Assembly: GCA_022559985.1 (NCBI GenBank)
Contig: JAFJTR010000116.1
Location: forward strand, 17,552-81,551
From: Parastagonospora avenae f. sp. tritici 18332-5
Taxonomy: Eukaryota; Ascomycota; Dothideomycetes; Pleosporales; Phaeosphaeriaceae
Reading direction: 5' to 3'
DNA: 64,000 nucleotides
Below, in pieces: positions 22,312 to 33,478 of the stretch. The notes under the pieces are model-generated. The model worked only from the letters and a program-made list of their open reading frames with translations. It did no database searches and was not told where the DNA came from. Position 1 is the first letter of the stretch. The number at the start of each line of letters is the position of its first letter. A program made the position numbers and the translations under genes.

Positions 22312-24240
22312 ATGCAACCCGTGACTATGTTTGTATTCACTTGATTCGTGACTAACCAGCAGTAGGCACAACGAGATGTCGGATTGCGCATACCTATCAA
22401 TTTTCACACAGCGCCGGCAGTCTCATTGAGCCAAGCCTGCTTCTCTGACAACCAATACGAGCACAATGCTCTCCGAAAATGCTTCTCAAATCTCCTTGGC
22501 GTAGGGTTCCGCAGGTTTGCTGTTGATGCTTACTGGGATGCGCTTCAGTCGAGTTGGAGTCTCTGCCCAGTCGAGCAACCCGGACCTGAAGATAATGGTG
22601 CTGACGATGCCGTGTCAACGAGCTCCGGCTCTCTGGTCACTGCGTCGACTGATACCACCAACGCGAAAATCCCTGATTCCACAGCTGTACCACTCAACAG
22701 TCTGGCTTTTGATCGTCGCCAGGATACATCGCAGTCAACAGTCCTTGCAGGTGGATCGTCCCTGGCAAGCTCTTTGAGCCCGACGACATCTGCTTCGGCA
22801 TCGACAAGCGCCAGTCCAAGTGCCAGGCCTACTGTGATCAACTTTCCAAGTACAAGTGGACCACCGCTATCACAGATTGGACGGTATAACTGCACTACGC
22901 TGATGAGATTGGACCTCCTCACGGGTATTCTGCACAATTTTCTTGATTCCACGTCCACGACAACTGGTGCTTCTTTCTTAGTGCTCACGCTCGACGTCCA
23001 TGCCGCATCTTCGATCCTGAACCCCAACGAGCCAGCCCCTGAGCTACCGACAACTCGACTGCCAGGCACCGGCACCTTGCTAAGCGATGTCATGAAAGGC
23101 AATATCTCATCAGTGACATACACTCCTGCACTTTTGCGCGAACAGCGAAGTGACTTGAACACATCATGGTTCGATGTTCAACCACCTAGCCAGCCTCTGG
23201 ATGGCTATTACGATATCAAGTACAACCAGCAAGGAAACAGATACACGATTGATGGCTGGCCAACGGAAGCATTTGTCGAGTTCCAGAGGTTCTACCGGCT
23301 TAGTATCGGGTATGGAACGGTGGATCCGCAGATGCGTTTGTATAATATCGGGCCTGACTTGGACTTCATGTTTCCACCCGGGACTCTCGACCGGGAGCAG
23401 ACGCCATCAGTTTCTTTGAATGGTCAGCTATCGTCAGGTTGCTTGTTCGACACTTCCGACACAGGGGTGACCTCGCAAAGGAACTCTTCGTGGGCTATCG
23501 CGACGGCACCGGCGCTCGATGTCGGTAGTCGTCCAGATCTCATGATACCGCTTCCTTCCGTGAGCAATCTCACAGCTTGTGGCATCATCCCTTTGCTCAA
23601 TCAGACTCTCGGTGGGGCGACGGCTGATAAAAACCCCTTGCCATACGCCGCATATGTTCATTCCACGCTATGGACATGGGCACCAGGAGAGCCTAAGAAC
23701 ATCACCTCTGGTGGCGACAGATCAGACAGTCGCTGTGCAGTCATGACAACATCTCCATACTCAGGTCGATGGCGCGTCACTGACTGCCAAGATCAGTACC
23801 GCGTCGCCTGTCGTGTCCCTGGTCAGATATACAATTGGCAGATATCTTTGGAGAGCTCCAACTACTTCGATGCCGCAAACGCCTGTCGCGCGCCATACGA
23901 GTTCGACGTTCCACACACCGCGCTCGAGAATGCGCATCTCGTTGCTGCCATCTGGAGAGATAGTCGTATAACGCCAGACGAAGCGATCTACATCGACCTC
24001 AACGCCCTGAATGTTCCAGAATGCTGGGTCTCGGGGCTGGACGGCACATGTCCGTACCTGGCGACAGATGATAACGATAGAATCAGAATTGTGGTTGTTC
24101 CCACTGTTGCGGCAGTAATAATATTTTTGCTTGCAGCGCTCACGTTCTTCGTCAAGTGTGCGGCAAACAGGAGAGAGAACAAAAGAGGTAGACGGCGGAG
24201 GATGGTTGGAGGCTGGGAGTACGAAGGTGTACCTAGTTAA
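22312..24240 (+). CDS. MTC6: Mtc6-like membrane protein (maintenance of telomere capping 6)
   Basis: The main exon (22366-24240) reads AQRDVGLRIPINFHTAPAVS, then a luminal region with FRRFAVDAYWD and SWSLCPVE, a Ser/Thr-rich insert, and a C-terminal region with a C-type-lectin-like pattern (WRVTDCQDQYRVACRVP). It ends with one membrane helix (about residues 575-600) followed by a very basic tail. This order is that of fungal Mtc6, named from a yeast genetic interaction with telomere capping; its biochemical role is unknown. The 5' end is unsure. A CTAAC-bearing 45-bp intron (22321-22365) would join a minimal first exon, ATGCAACCC (22312-22320), in frame. A longer exon with a signal peptide may have been missed. 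Confidence 0.85.
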
Positions 24241-24830
24241 GAGCTGCCTTTGCCTGGCTGGAGTTCTCGGGCGCATCACTCAAAGACCGTATTGCAGTGA
24301 CGCGTTAGGTTTCTATATTCAGTGTTCTTATACCCTCGATGTTTACGCATGCAATGGGCGTAATTGATAGCGGATCGAAGAAGTTGAGAAGCCCCACTGC
24401 GATTTGAGTAGTGCTATCTCCGTTTGATTCATTCTCCATCGCCGCCATCAATACAGCCTAACGTCATGTGACTTGACCATTAAGTCTCAGGAAGACATGC
24501 TCATGGACCTTCAGCACTGTGAAAAAACAAAGTCACGAACGAAGGTATCGAGTCGGGAGGTCGTCATGTCTCCTTCACTGCCTCACCCTTGTGCGCTAGC
24601 ATGGTCTCCGCGAATGGGAAATATTGACAGTTTACTTCACTTGAACATATTTATACAAGAGCGATTCCTGGATCAAAACTTTCTTACCTTGTACCAACTC
24701 CCCACCCTCTCAACGTCCACAACCCGAATTTTATCAACAATACAGCAACCTTGGAAGGTCATCTACTGCTCATCATACCGAAGCACTTCACCAAGAGAAT
24801 CAGAGCAACTAAAAACTCGTCTCAGTTGAC

Positions 24831-25337
24831 ATGACTTGCAAAGAAGAGCACTATACACGCGAAAGCCATGCCCCCATTCTACGCCTTCGACTCCAGCTCA
24901 CTGTCCTCGCCCGCGACTACATCCGCAACCGCAATGCAGAGCGCAGACGACGGGTCGAGAGGATCAATGTCGCTATTAGAGCACACAACGCAATAACCAG
25001 AAAACCCGATCAGATGCGGAAGAAAGTGCGCGCGTGGATGCGCGATGTGGACCTTGTCCGCCTTCAAGTCAAAAGTATGCTGAAGAAATTCAGGGCAGAT
25101 CCACCTTCAGTCACGCCGCAGGACTGGGAGACCATGTTCAAAGGCCAGGATCGCAAGCTTCTGATTATACTTGGCAAGAAGGAACTAGAATGCTGGCCTA
25201 CAGGCGTACCGAGCTTGAATCACATCGCGCTGTCCCTATATCGGGCAGAGCAACATGAGGCCTGGAAGAAGAAGGCGTGGGAGAAGAAAGCTCGCGAGAA
25301 GAATAAGTCTCGTGAGAGGACGGCGCTCGAGAACTAA
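24831..25337 (+). CDS. Hypothetical basic protein
   Basis: A 168-residue single-exon frame with an ATG at 24831. It is Arg/Lys-rich throughout, with helices such as RDYIRNRNAERRRR and a C-terminal repeat of W(E/K)KKA(W/R)EK units. The central part (VTPQDWETMFKGQD, LLIILGKKELECW) looks like a folded segment. The same frame continues past the TAA for another 20 codons with the same repeat character, so the stop may be recent. A second small gene starts at 25404, and the two could be exons of one gene. No family was recognised. Confidence 0.5.
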   Translation: MTCKEEHYTRESHAPILRLRLQLTVLARDYIRNRNAERRRRVERINVAIRAHNAITRKPDQMRKKVRAWMRDVDLVRLQVKSMLKKFRADPPSVTPQDWETMFKGQDRKLLIILGKKELECWPTGVPSLNHIALSLYRAEQHEAWKKKAWEKKAREKNKSRERTALEN

Positions 25338-25403
25338 GGTAGTGAGAAGGTTCGTGAGAAGAAGGCTCGAACGCAGAAACGACTTGAAGTTTTTATGTGA
25401 CCG

Positions 25404-25745
25404 ATGACTTATGAAGACGAGTATGAGTGGAACGCAATGCATACACGCGAGCAATACACTGCTCAAGATGCAAAGCAAAAGGACCCGCACATCAGCTACA
25501 ATGATTCATCCGCCCTCGACGAAGAATTTTCAAGCATCGACTTCCAGATCAAGCAAACCAAAAAGCAACACGGATATCTGCGCAGGAGCCGGAATGCGCC
25601 TTGGACTGTGTCGTACGTGCAGTGGTGCGAGGCGTGTAAAGGTACTGATCCGCTGGAAGAGCACCCTCATGTTCGGAAATTCCTTGAGCTTGCTAGGCGT
25701 CGCGAAGCGGAGAAGTTGGATGAAGACGTGAGCGAAGATGATTGA
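25404..25745 (+). CDS. Hypothetical acidic small protein
   Basis: A 113-residue frame with an ATG at 25404, rich in Glu, Asp, Lys and Gln and ending DEDVSEDD. It contains one CxxC-like pair (WCEAC). No signal peptide, membrane helix or recognisable domain. It lies 66 bp after the stop of the basic gene at 24831-25337 and on the same strand, so a joint transcript or a shared gene is possible. Confidence 0.45.
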   Translation: MTYEDEYEWNAMHTREQYTAQDAKQKDPHISYNDSSALDEEFSSIDFQIKQTKKQHGYLRRSRNAPWTVSYVQWCEACKGTDPLEEHPHVRKFLELARRREAEKLDEDVSEDD

Positions 25746-25980
25746 GTTGACGGGACCCTTAGAGGCCTTGAAAGTGCTGAAAATAGCCCGTGGATTGTAT
25801 CGCGATGCTTGTACTTGGCTGTAACAGTCATGTGCGAGCGTTCTTGTGCATAAGAATATATTTTCCCGTAAAAGATTGTAGCCTATGAATATCACGCAAA
25901 GCACCACCATTGTACTCAAGCCATAAATATAAACTCCGAATGCTTCGTTATAATCCTCGAACCCCTAATTCATCATATCA

Positions 25981-27840
25981 TCATTGCCAAGTGTTGCTCA
26001 CACTCGCACTCGCCTGACAACTCGGCACACTATATGCCCTGTTTGGATCGCTCTCCCATGTCGCCGTACCGCCGCTCGATACTTTGACGTACTTGTACTG
26101 CACCGAAGATCCCGCCGTCATACTTAAACTAATCGTCCATACTGGGTTGCTCGAAGTGTACGACGAGGCGGACATGGCGGGAGCATTGCTCGGGTTCCAG
26201 TTGCCCAGCTGTGCAGTGTTGCCGACGATCTTAATGGTGTCGCCTGGCTGGGTGACGACGCGCTCGGTGAACGTAACTGAGACGGTGGCCGGACATGAGC
26301 CTGTAGGAGCTGGGGCGGCAGAGGTGCGGAGGGTTGTTGGCGTGCTGCCTGCACTGGTCGCGAGAAGTACGATGGGGTTTCCCTGGCTGACGGTAACGCA
26401 GACTTGGCCATTGCCATCGGAGCTGATGACATTGCTGCTGCCGCTGAAGACATCGGTCCAGCGTCCGTTAGACTTCTGGGTGTTGAAGCAATGTTGGGCG
26501 TTGGAGCTGCTGCCAGAGTTGGTGGTGAGGACGATGAGGTTACCACCGGCGCGGGACCATGCGTATGCGGTGCTGGCGACGTAGACATGGACATGATCGT
26601 TTCCTCCAAGTCCACCGGCAGCTTTGCGAGCAGCGGTCAGCTTCTTGATGGCTTGGTACATGTTTGTGTTTGTGTTGAAGCCACTGCGCCAGAGATCTTC
26701 GCGGTTGGCCGGGTCATTGCCGCCAGCGTAGGCTTGCTCAGTTCCGTAGTATAGAATGGGGATACCTCGAGATAGAATAACGAAGGCCAAAGCGTTCTTA
26801 AGCAGAGTTTGGTCGTTCTTGACGCTTAGCCATCGTGCGTTGTCATGGTTGTCGATGAATGTGCCAAGAGCGGATGGATCGGGGAAGGTATTAGCGACTG
26901 TGTTCATCATGTCCACCAAGTCCTGTGAACTTCCTGTCTGCTGATAAAAGCGGTTCATCGGGTAGTAGGTCGCGTAATTGAGCAGGCCGGGCATCAACTT
27001 CGCGTACTGAGCCAAGTAGGTCGGGTTACCGTCCCAGACTTCGCCGATGCTGTAAACGCCAGCGGCCTTCGCAAAATCGGGCCAAAAGTCCTGCTGGACG
27101 TGCTTGACGGTGTCAATGCGGACACCGTCGAACGAGTACTCCTTGACCAGCCATGTGATCCAAGTATTCAGAACGTTCTTGATCTCGCTGGATTGGGTGT
27201 TGAGATCTGGAAGCCTGGCGATGCGGCAAACTTCGATCGAGGCCTGGCTGGTGTAGTCGATGTCGCAGTCAGAGTGGTACGCTGAAGCTTGGTTGAGGGG
27301 TGAAGGTTTGTTATCGGAGATAGCTCCTTGACCCATGTGGTTTGCTACCACATCGACCATCACATACATGCCCTGACTGAAGTTAGATATATAAGTCAAT
27401 CTCGAGCCGAGATAAGTACCTTGGAGTGCGCAGTAGAGACAAGGCTCTTCAAATCAGCGGCTGTGCCATAATTCGAATTGATCGAGTACAAGTCCTGGGC
27501 CCAATAGCCATGGTATCCACCTGCTGAGTCTATCGTCGATGTCAGCATCCGGAAAGGCATGGTTAGAAAAACACCTACTCGCAACAACAGGTGTGATCCA
27601 GATCGAGTCAAACCCCAAGTTTTGGATGTAGTCAAGCTTCGATTCAAGACCTTTAAAGGTGCCACCGCAGTAGTTCCCAAGGTTGCCGCATGCACTTCCG
27701 CCTGTATCACTGCTGCTACGAGCTATGCGATCGGTGAGAACGAAGTAGATGCTGCGGGACTTCCATGCATTGGTGTCTGCTGCTGAGACGAAAGAGATGA
27801 AGTATAGAAAGCAAGCGACGACAGACTGAAGGAACAACAT
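25981..27840 (-). CDS. Secreted GH13 alpha-amylase with C-terminal CBM20
   Basis: Three exons: 27840-27579, 27529-27420 and 27372-25981, with introns of 49 and 47 bp that keep the phase; 587 residues. The N-terminus MLFLQSVVACFLYFISFVSA is a signal peptide. The GH13 conserved regions are all present: DVVANHMG (calcium/region I), GVRIDTVKH (nucleophile Asp), GEVWDG (acid/base Glu) and FIDNHDNAR (third acid). After a short Thr/Ala/Pro linker, a CBM20 starch-binding domain (about 480-587) begins at CPATVSVTF and ends SNTWQ. The enzyme hydrolyses internal alpha-1,4 bonds of starch outside the cell. It diverges from the AA13 gene at 28851, whose CBM20 is clearly similar. Confidence 0.96.
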
Positions 27841-28850
27841 ATTGAGCGGTGCGATGAGTGAGCACCCTGATTGGTAAAGTCGACTGATGCCGTCGTGGTA
27901 CTTCTGGTGAGAATTTGAGATCGCTTTATACTCAGGCAGCTCCTCCACAGTTGTACAGACTCCCCAGCTTTTGATGCTCGAAAAGGTATCGCTTGCACAG
28001 TGGGCGGATGTGTGGGAGACCGGAGTGCATCAATGTCACGCGTCGTTGTGCCGTCGCACCGAAGGATACGCTAGAAGTCGACGGTGGTGTTCTTGTGCCT
28101 GACGGACCGGCTAGCGTCCAGTAAGGAATGTCACCGTGGACCAGGCTTTGGCGGTGATGTACTGCTGGGTGTGAAGGATCGTCAGTCGGACCGAGGACTG
28201 CGCCGGTAGATGGGCATGAAAGCAGGACCTCGTGGACGCGGAGCCGACATGTGGGGTGCATGAAACGGTCGTGCATCCGGATTAGGAAGCTGGAAGAAGA
28301 AAATATAGACGTCAACTCTTCCTGTCAAATACACTGGCTTAGTTGCTTTCCAATCTCCGTGCAGCGCGCGTGAAATCCTCGGTGATGCGATGAAATGCTA
28401 GCAAAGAGTGCGGGATGCACTGTCGTTCGGCCAGAAAGGAGGTTGCAAGCTCCAGATCTGACCTCGGATCTGATTTTCGCGTTGCGGGGCATCGCAATCT
28501 AGCAAATCGTCGCACGGAAGTTAGATTAAAGGCGCGGGCCGGAAATACTAGTCTCTCTTGTGATCGTTATGTTTACTGTAGCTAGTATTGCTCTGGACGA
28601 GGACGTTATTGTACCCCGACATCTGCCCAATGGAAACGAGCCTCGGACATGCCACTATGAGAAGGTGTAGCACGCTGTAGATGCAAGCGAACATCGTGGA
28701 TAGATGAAGTCGCGACATATAACGACGTGATGAGTGCGTGCATTGCTTTATAAGAACAGCGAAAGTTGGTTCTCTCTTTGTCCGCCTCCAGTGTAATTTG
28801 CCTCATCTCGCAGCTACTCTCATTGAGCAGCTTAGGATCCTCGAGCCAAT
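27841..28850. promoter_or_regulatory. Shared divergent promoter of amylase and AA13 genes
   Basis: The 1-kb interval separates two starch-degrading genes transcribed outwards. Each side has a TATA element close to its gene: TATAAAG on the minus strand at 27930-27924 and TTTATAAG on the plus strand at 28747-28754. CGGAAATACTA at 28540-28550 matches 8 of 11 bases of the CGGAAATTTAA element bound by AmyR in Aspergillus. A second CGGAAG lies at 28515. Control by an AmyR-like factor is inferred. Confidence 0.5.
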
Positions 28851-30072
28851 ATGCGACCTTCTTACAGTCTTCTTTTCGCCCTTGCGGCCTGTGTTCGAGG
28901 ACATGGCTACCTCTCGTTTCCCATGAGTCGAACAGGACTCAATGCTCAATCCGGCGCCGATACCTGCCCGGAGTGCACGATCTTGGAACCCGTCACCGCA
29001 TGGCCTGATCTAGACAGCGCTGCTGTTGGGCGAAGTGGTCCTTGTGGATACAATGCGAGAGTTTCGGCGGACTGTAGGTTTCGCCGACCCGAAGAACTCG
29101 GTCCCGTGCTGACGCCCCCTCGCAGACAACCAGCCTGGCCCAAGATGGGGTGGTCAGCCTGTCATTACCTATACGGCTGGCGATGTCGTAGACGTGCAGT
29201 GGTGTCTCGATAACAATGGCGACCATGGCGGTATGTTCGCGTATCGTATCTGCCAGAACCAGGCCCTCGTCGATAAGTTCTTACAACCGGGCTACCTTCC
29301 CACAGAAGCCGAGAAGCAAGCCGCTGAAGACTGTTTCGAAGCAGGCACGCTCAAATGCACCGACGTTGCCGGACAAAATTGTGGTTTCAATCCAGACTGT
29401 CAACAAGGTCAGCCATGCTGGCGCAATGACTGGTTTACCTGCAAAGGTTTCCAAGAAGGCAGCAAATGCCGCGGAGTAGACAACGCGCCCATAAACTCCT
29501 GCTTTACCAGCATTGCCGGTGGATACACTGTCAGCTCCAAGATCAAGATACCGAACTACACCTCCAACCACACATTGTTGTCCTTCAAGTGGAACTCGTT
29601 CCAGACACCGCAGATCTACTTGACCTGTGCGGACATCAAAATTGCAGGTACAGGTAGCGGAACCTCCCCGAAGCCTTCGACATCCAGCAAGCCTGTGATA
29701 CCCACCACATCCACCAAAGCAGTTCCCAGTGCATCCGCAACTGGCTGTGCGACACCAGTCTCAACCGTTGCCGTTACCTTGAATTCGAAGAGCACAACTT
29801 CGGTTGGCCAGACGATCAAGATCGCCGGCTCCATCTCGCAGCTCGGAAGCTGGAATACGGCTAATGCGCCAGCGCTCTCTGCGGATAGATATACATCGTC
29901 CAATCCGCTCTGGGCGACGACGATCAATCTACCAGCAGGAGCAAGCTTCGAATACAAGTTCATTCGGGTTGAGAGCAGTGGTGCGGTCACATATGAGTCT
30001 GGCGCAAATCGTGCGTACACAGTGCCGAGAGGGTGTGAAGGAAAGGTGACGGTCGATACACAATGGAAGTAG
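28851..30072 (+). CDS. Secreted AA13 starch-active lytic polysaccharide monooxygenase with CBM20
   Basis: Two exons, 28851-29073 and 29126-30072, joined across a 52-bp intron; 389 residues. A signal peptide (MRPSYSLLFALAACVRG) ends just before HGYLSFP, so the mature protein starts with the copper-binding histidine of the histidine brace. The second brace histidine is probably in CLDNNGDHGGMFAYR. Many cysteines (TCPECT, CGFNPDCQQGQPCW) fit AA13. A Ser/Thr/Pro linker (about 270-295) leads to a CBM20 ending VTVDTQWK. AA13 enzymes cut starch oxidatively, helping amylases on resistant granules. The pairing with the divergent amylase at 25981-27840 supports that function. Without splicing, the ADYNQPGP junction would be lost. 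Confidence 0.95.
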
Positions 30073-31468
30073 TGAAAGTTAATGCTTCAGTATAGGTGCG
30101 AAATGAGGATGGTCGATATCGTTCGGTATTTGATGCCTAGTTCTTACTGTACCACGTGATCCTTAGATCATCTACCAACAGTATTGGCAGGAAGGTCAAG
30201 ACCTTGGTATCGGAAGCTTTCGGTGCTTATGCTTCAGGAGAGTTATACAAGACACTCGCGATATTCAGTATTCATCGAATCGGCGTTTCAGCAATCTTGG
30301 AGTTGTGACCTCGATCATGGCCTCAAGGCACAGTAAATGCGGGCGTTATTGGCAACGTCTTTTCACCCGTACGCAGCGAGAGCGTCTCCAGAATTGTTGT
30401 TTTTGGTTCATCAGCATTGACCACATTCCCAGCTCTTATGCAAGGATAGACTTTCATCCCTTCACTCAGTGGCGTTATCTCATTTCGGGACCCAGGGCTT
30501 GTGCTGACTGGGGGAAACCACGAATCTCCTTGCGCAAAGTCAAAGATGAATTATATGTAAGTTATATAAATACATCCATCATGATTCACGTCGGGGTCGT
30601 CGGACGTATTGCAGAATGAATCGAAGAGCAGGCCTTGGCGGAGAAGTTGTCGTGGTACACACGTTATTTTTTGTCGACATTGTTCAAGGTCCTAAAGTGA
30701 GAGGGTTTAAAAGCGATGGCTTTTACCTTTGAGATGAGAACAATGTGATGAGCCTGATGGAGAGTGTGGAGAAAAGGTCAAGTTCCAACGCCTGGGCGGC
30801 CAAACTGCGGGGAAAGCTAATCTATAATGAGGCTTAGCTCGGCTGACTCAAATCTCCCGCCGCTCAGATAATCATGATCACAACAACGCCTCCGCCGTAT
30901 ACATACGTTACTAACGCGGGCACTGCATCTCACCAACTCGTTCGAGTGACGGTAATTTTCCGGCCTAATCTCTGTGCATTCGGTGGCATTGTGCGATACT
31001 GCCCCACTTTGTGTTGCTTTGCCTGTCGGTTGTGAGCATATCGTCGCAATTGTAGTAGACAGGAGCGGCGAGGCTTATTCATGTGAGCATAGCTTTGCGG
31101 ATAACGGAGACGCAAAATGCATCTCAGCGTCCTTGTTTGGAACCGCTTACCAACAGTAAATCTCGGTGAGATGACGTTTTAACCCCTCACACAAGAAACG
31201 CCATGCAAGAGCTATAACCAGAATAGCAGGCCAAGCTTATATCTGCTGGGTATCCTGGTCTTGGACGAAGGATACATAGATTTGATCCGTGTTTCTGGAA
31301 TGATTCCCTGTCCTTATTCAGGCAAGAATGGGCGTCATTATGCCGAATGCCGCAAGTACAGCATGCTCAGTGATAAGCACTTAGGCGATGATAGTTGTAT
31401 AAAGCCGTCGTCAAGGGAGACACATCCATTGTCGCACCTTCATTGAGCGTTTCGAGGCGGAAGCGATC
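30073..31468. other. Intergenic, no gene seen
   Basis: This is the 3' flank of the AA13 gene and the upstream region of the carboxypeptidase gene. It is relatively AT-rich, with no convincing coding frame on either strand. Confidence 0.5.
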
Positions 31469-32942
31469 ATGAGGTTCAAACTCAACTTTCTCTGGCTTTC
31501 GCTTGCCGCTGGTGCAACCATTCGCAGCCCAGTTGCAAGCGAACATGATGGATCCAGAGTCTACCGCGTCAAAGCTGGTCGACAGGCAACTTCCGTTCAG
31601 AAGAGATTGGCTGGAATAGCATCGAACACATGGGATCAAGCTCATGGTAACCTCGACGTCGTTGTTCCGCGTGATCAGATCGACGCATTTGAGGCTCTCG
31701 GATTGAACACCCGCATTATGCATTCTGACCTGGGAGAGTCAATTGCGAAAGAGTCCATGGTGAAGAGGAAGAACTGGAAGCGACAAGCGAACGACTCCCA
31801 GGATCCATGGTTTGACAGCTACCATCCATACGACGATGTACGTCTTAGAATTCCGTTCCAGGTCAACGTTGGCTGACTTTGTCGTTCAAACAGCATGTCG
31901 AGTGGTGGCGCGAGCTTCAAGCTTCGTTTCCGAACCAATCCAACTGGACAAGCTCTGGAACATCGTATGAGGGCAGGGACATCTTCGGGGTACATTTATG
32001 GGGAAAGGACGGACCAGGAAAGCCTGCAGTGCTTTTCCACGGTACCGTACACGCTCGCGAGTGGATCAGCGCACCGTAAGCAGGGCTTGATCTGATACAA
32101 AAACATTTCTAACAACATTAGCACCGTTGAATACGTAACGCAGCAGCTCATCCAGGGCTACAAGTCTGGTGACAATGCCACTCAGTCGTTCTTGGACAAA
32201 TACGACTTTTACATTTTTCCCTTCGTTAACCCTGATGGTAAGAATTGTTATCCACCTAAAACTTTCATTGCGACTCATACCTCTAGGCTTCGTCTACACT
32301 CAAACGACGAATCGTTTGTGGCGCAAGAATCGCCAGCCCCCTCCAGCTGACGCAGCCAACCAGACCTGTTTCGGACGAGACATCAACCGAAATTGGGAGG
32401 CCTTTTGGGATGCCGACCCACGTGGAGCGTCGCCGGACCCTTGCTCGGAGGTCTACCGTGGAGTTCGACCTCGTGACGCGCCTGAGAACGCTGGCCTTGA
32501 CGACTTCATGCGCAAGATCCGTGATACTCAGACCATCAAGCTCTACATCGACTGGCACAGCTACTCTCAGCTATTCCTCTTCCCCTTCGGCTCCAAAGAG
32601 ACGTTGTATGCGCCAGAGCTCGGCAAATGGACGCAGGCCGCTGCGCTCATGAGTGAAGCTATCCGTGCGAATTCTCGAAATGCCACGACATTTACGTTCG
32701 GGCCTAGTGGCGCCGTCCTGTATCCAACTACGGGCTTTGCTGTTGATCACATCTACACCATCGGGCGTGCGGAGTGGGCATACACAATTGAGTTACCCGA
32801 CTATGGCGACTTTGGCTTCGTCTTGCCACCGGAGAGGATCAGGCCGGCTGTGGAGGAACAGTGGGTTGGACAGCAAGTGCTTCTCAGCCTTCTCGACGAA
32901 GAATTTTTTACTCAGCCTGGCCCAGGCACTCTTACTCTGTAA
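31469..32942 (+). CDS. Secreted M14A metallocarboxypeptidase
   Basis: Four exons: 31469-31837, 31894-32075, 32122-32237 and 32287-32942, with introns of 56, 46 and 49 bp; 440 residues. A signal peptide (MRFKLNFLWLSLAAGA) and an activation propeptide precede a KRKNWKR site where a Kex2-like protease may cut. The catalytic domain has the zinc ligands of HGTVHAREWISAP (His and Glu) and DWHSYSQ (His), the substrate-binding DINRNWE, and the catalytic Glu in YTIELPDYGDFGF. These are the funnelin M14A signatures. It removes C-terminal residues from extracellular peptides after activation; side-chain preference cannot be told safely from sequence alone. Confidence 0.95.
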
Positions 32943-33478
32943 GTAGGTATGGACGTTTGCAACCCAACGTCGCTTCGGACCTAGATACATCAACATGCCG
33001 CAACATCGCTTCGTTCAGCGTGCAATGGAGACATTGACAACATTAAATTTCTGCAGCTCTCACCTATTGGCGACGTGCTGCGCCTGCCAAGGTAATTTTC
33101 TCAGTTTTGGTGAACTTGTCAGGACGCAGGTCCGCACCCGCTACGCCATGCAGCCAAAAAGGAACGTATAATCGATGAACATCGATTATATGTGCGGAAC
33201 AGTATATATTGTACAGGCCGCAGCCGTCGCACGAGGCTTTTCGCCTTACGTGCGCGCGTACGCCTTACAACAACAAAGTCCGTCGACGCGCTCCACATGA
33301 GATGACGCTAAGGCTTCAAATTGCTAGAGCAAACGCGCAGACAAGTGAAGGTGAACGCGACTCTCGTGGCAGCTTGAGGTGGTGAATTGTAGATGGGCGG
33401 TAGCATATACTCCGCATCTCGTCCTCACGCTCATCCTCATCGCTCACACGCACCGCTTGATCGGATCAACTAGTGCGG
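32943..33478. other. Intergenic with a strong hairpin
   Basis: No gene is visible. The stretch holds a perfect inverted repeat at 33167-33190, about 225 bp after the carboxypeptidase stop, and the C/T-rich upstream region of the next gene. Confidence 0.5.
33167..33190. repeat. Perfect 11-bp inverted repeat, 2-base loop
   Basis: TATAATCGATG and CATCGATTATA flank AA. It is palindromic at the DNA level and would form a very stable hairpin in RNA from either strand. It lies between the carboxypeptidase stop and the next gene's start; its role (3'-end signal, cruciform or protein site) is unknown. Confidence 0.75.

Noticed and set aside
26084..26754. Long plus-strand frames opposite the amylase gene
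   Set aside because: They mirror the codon bias of the real gene on the other strand and have no features of their own.
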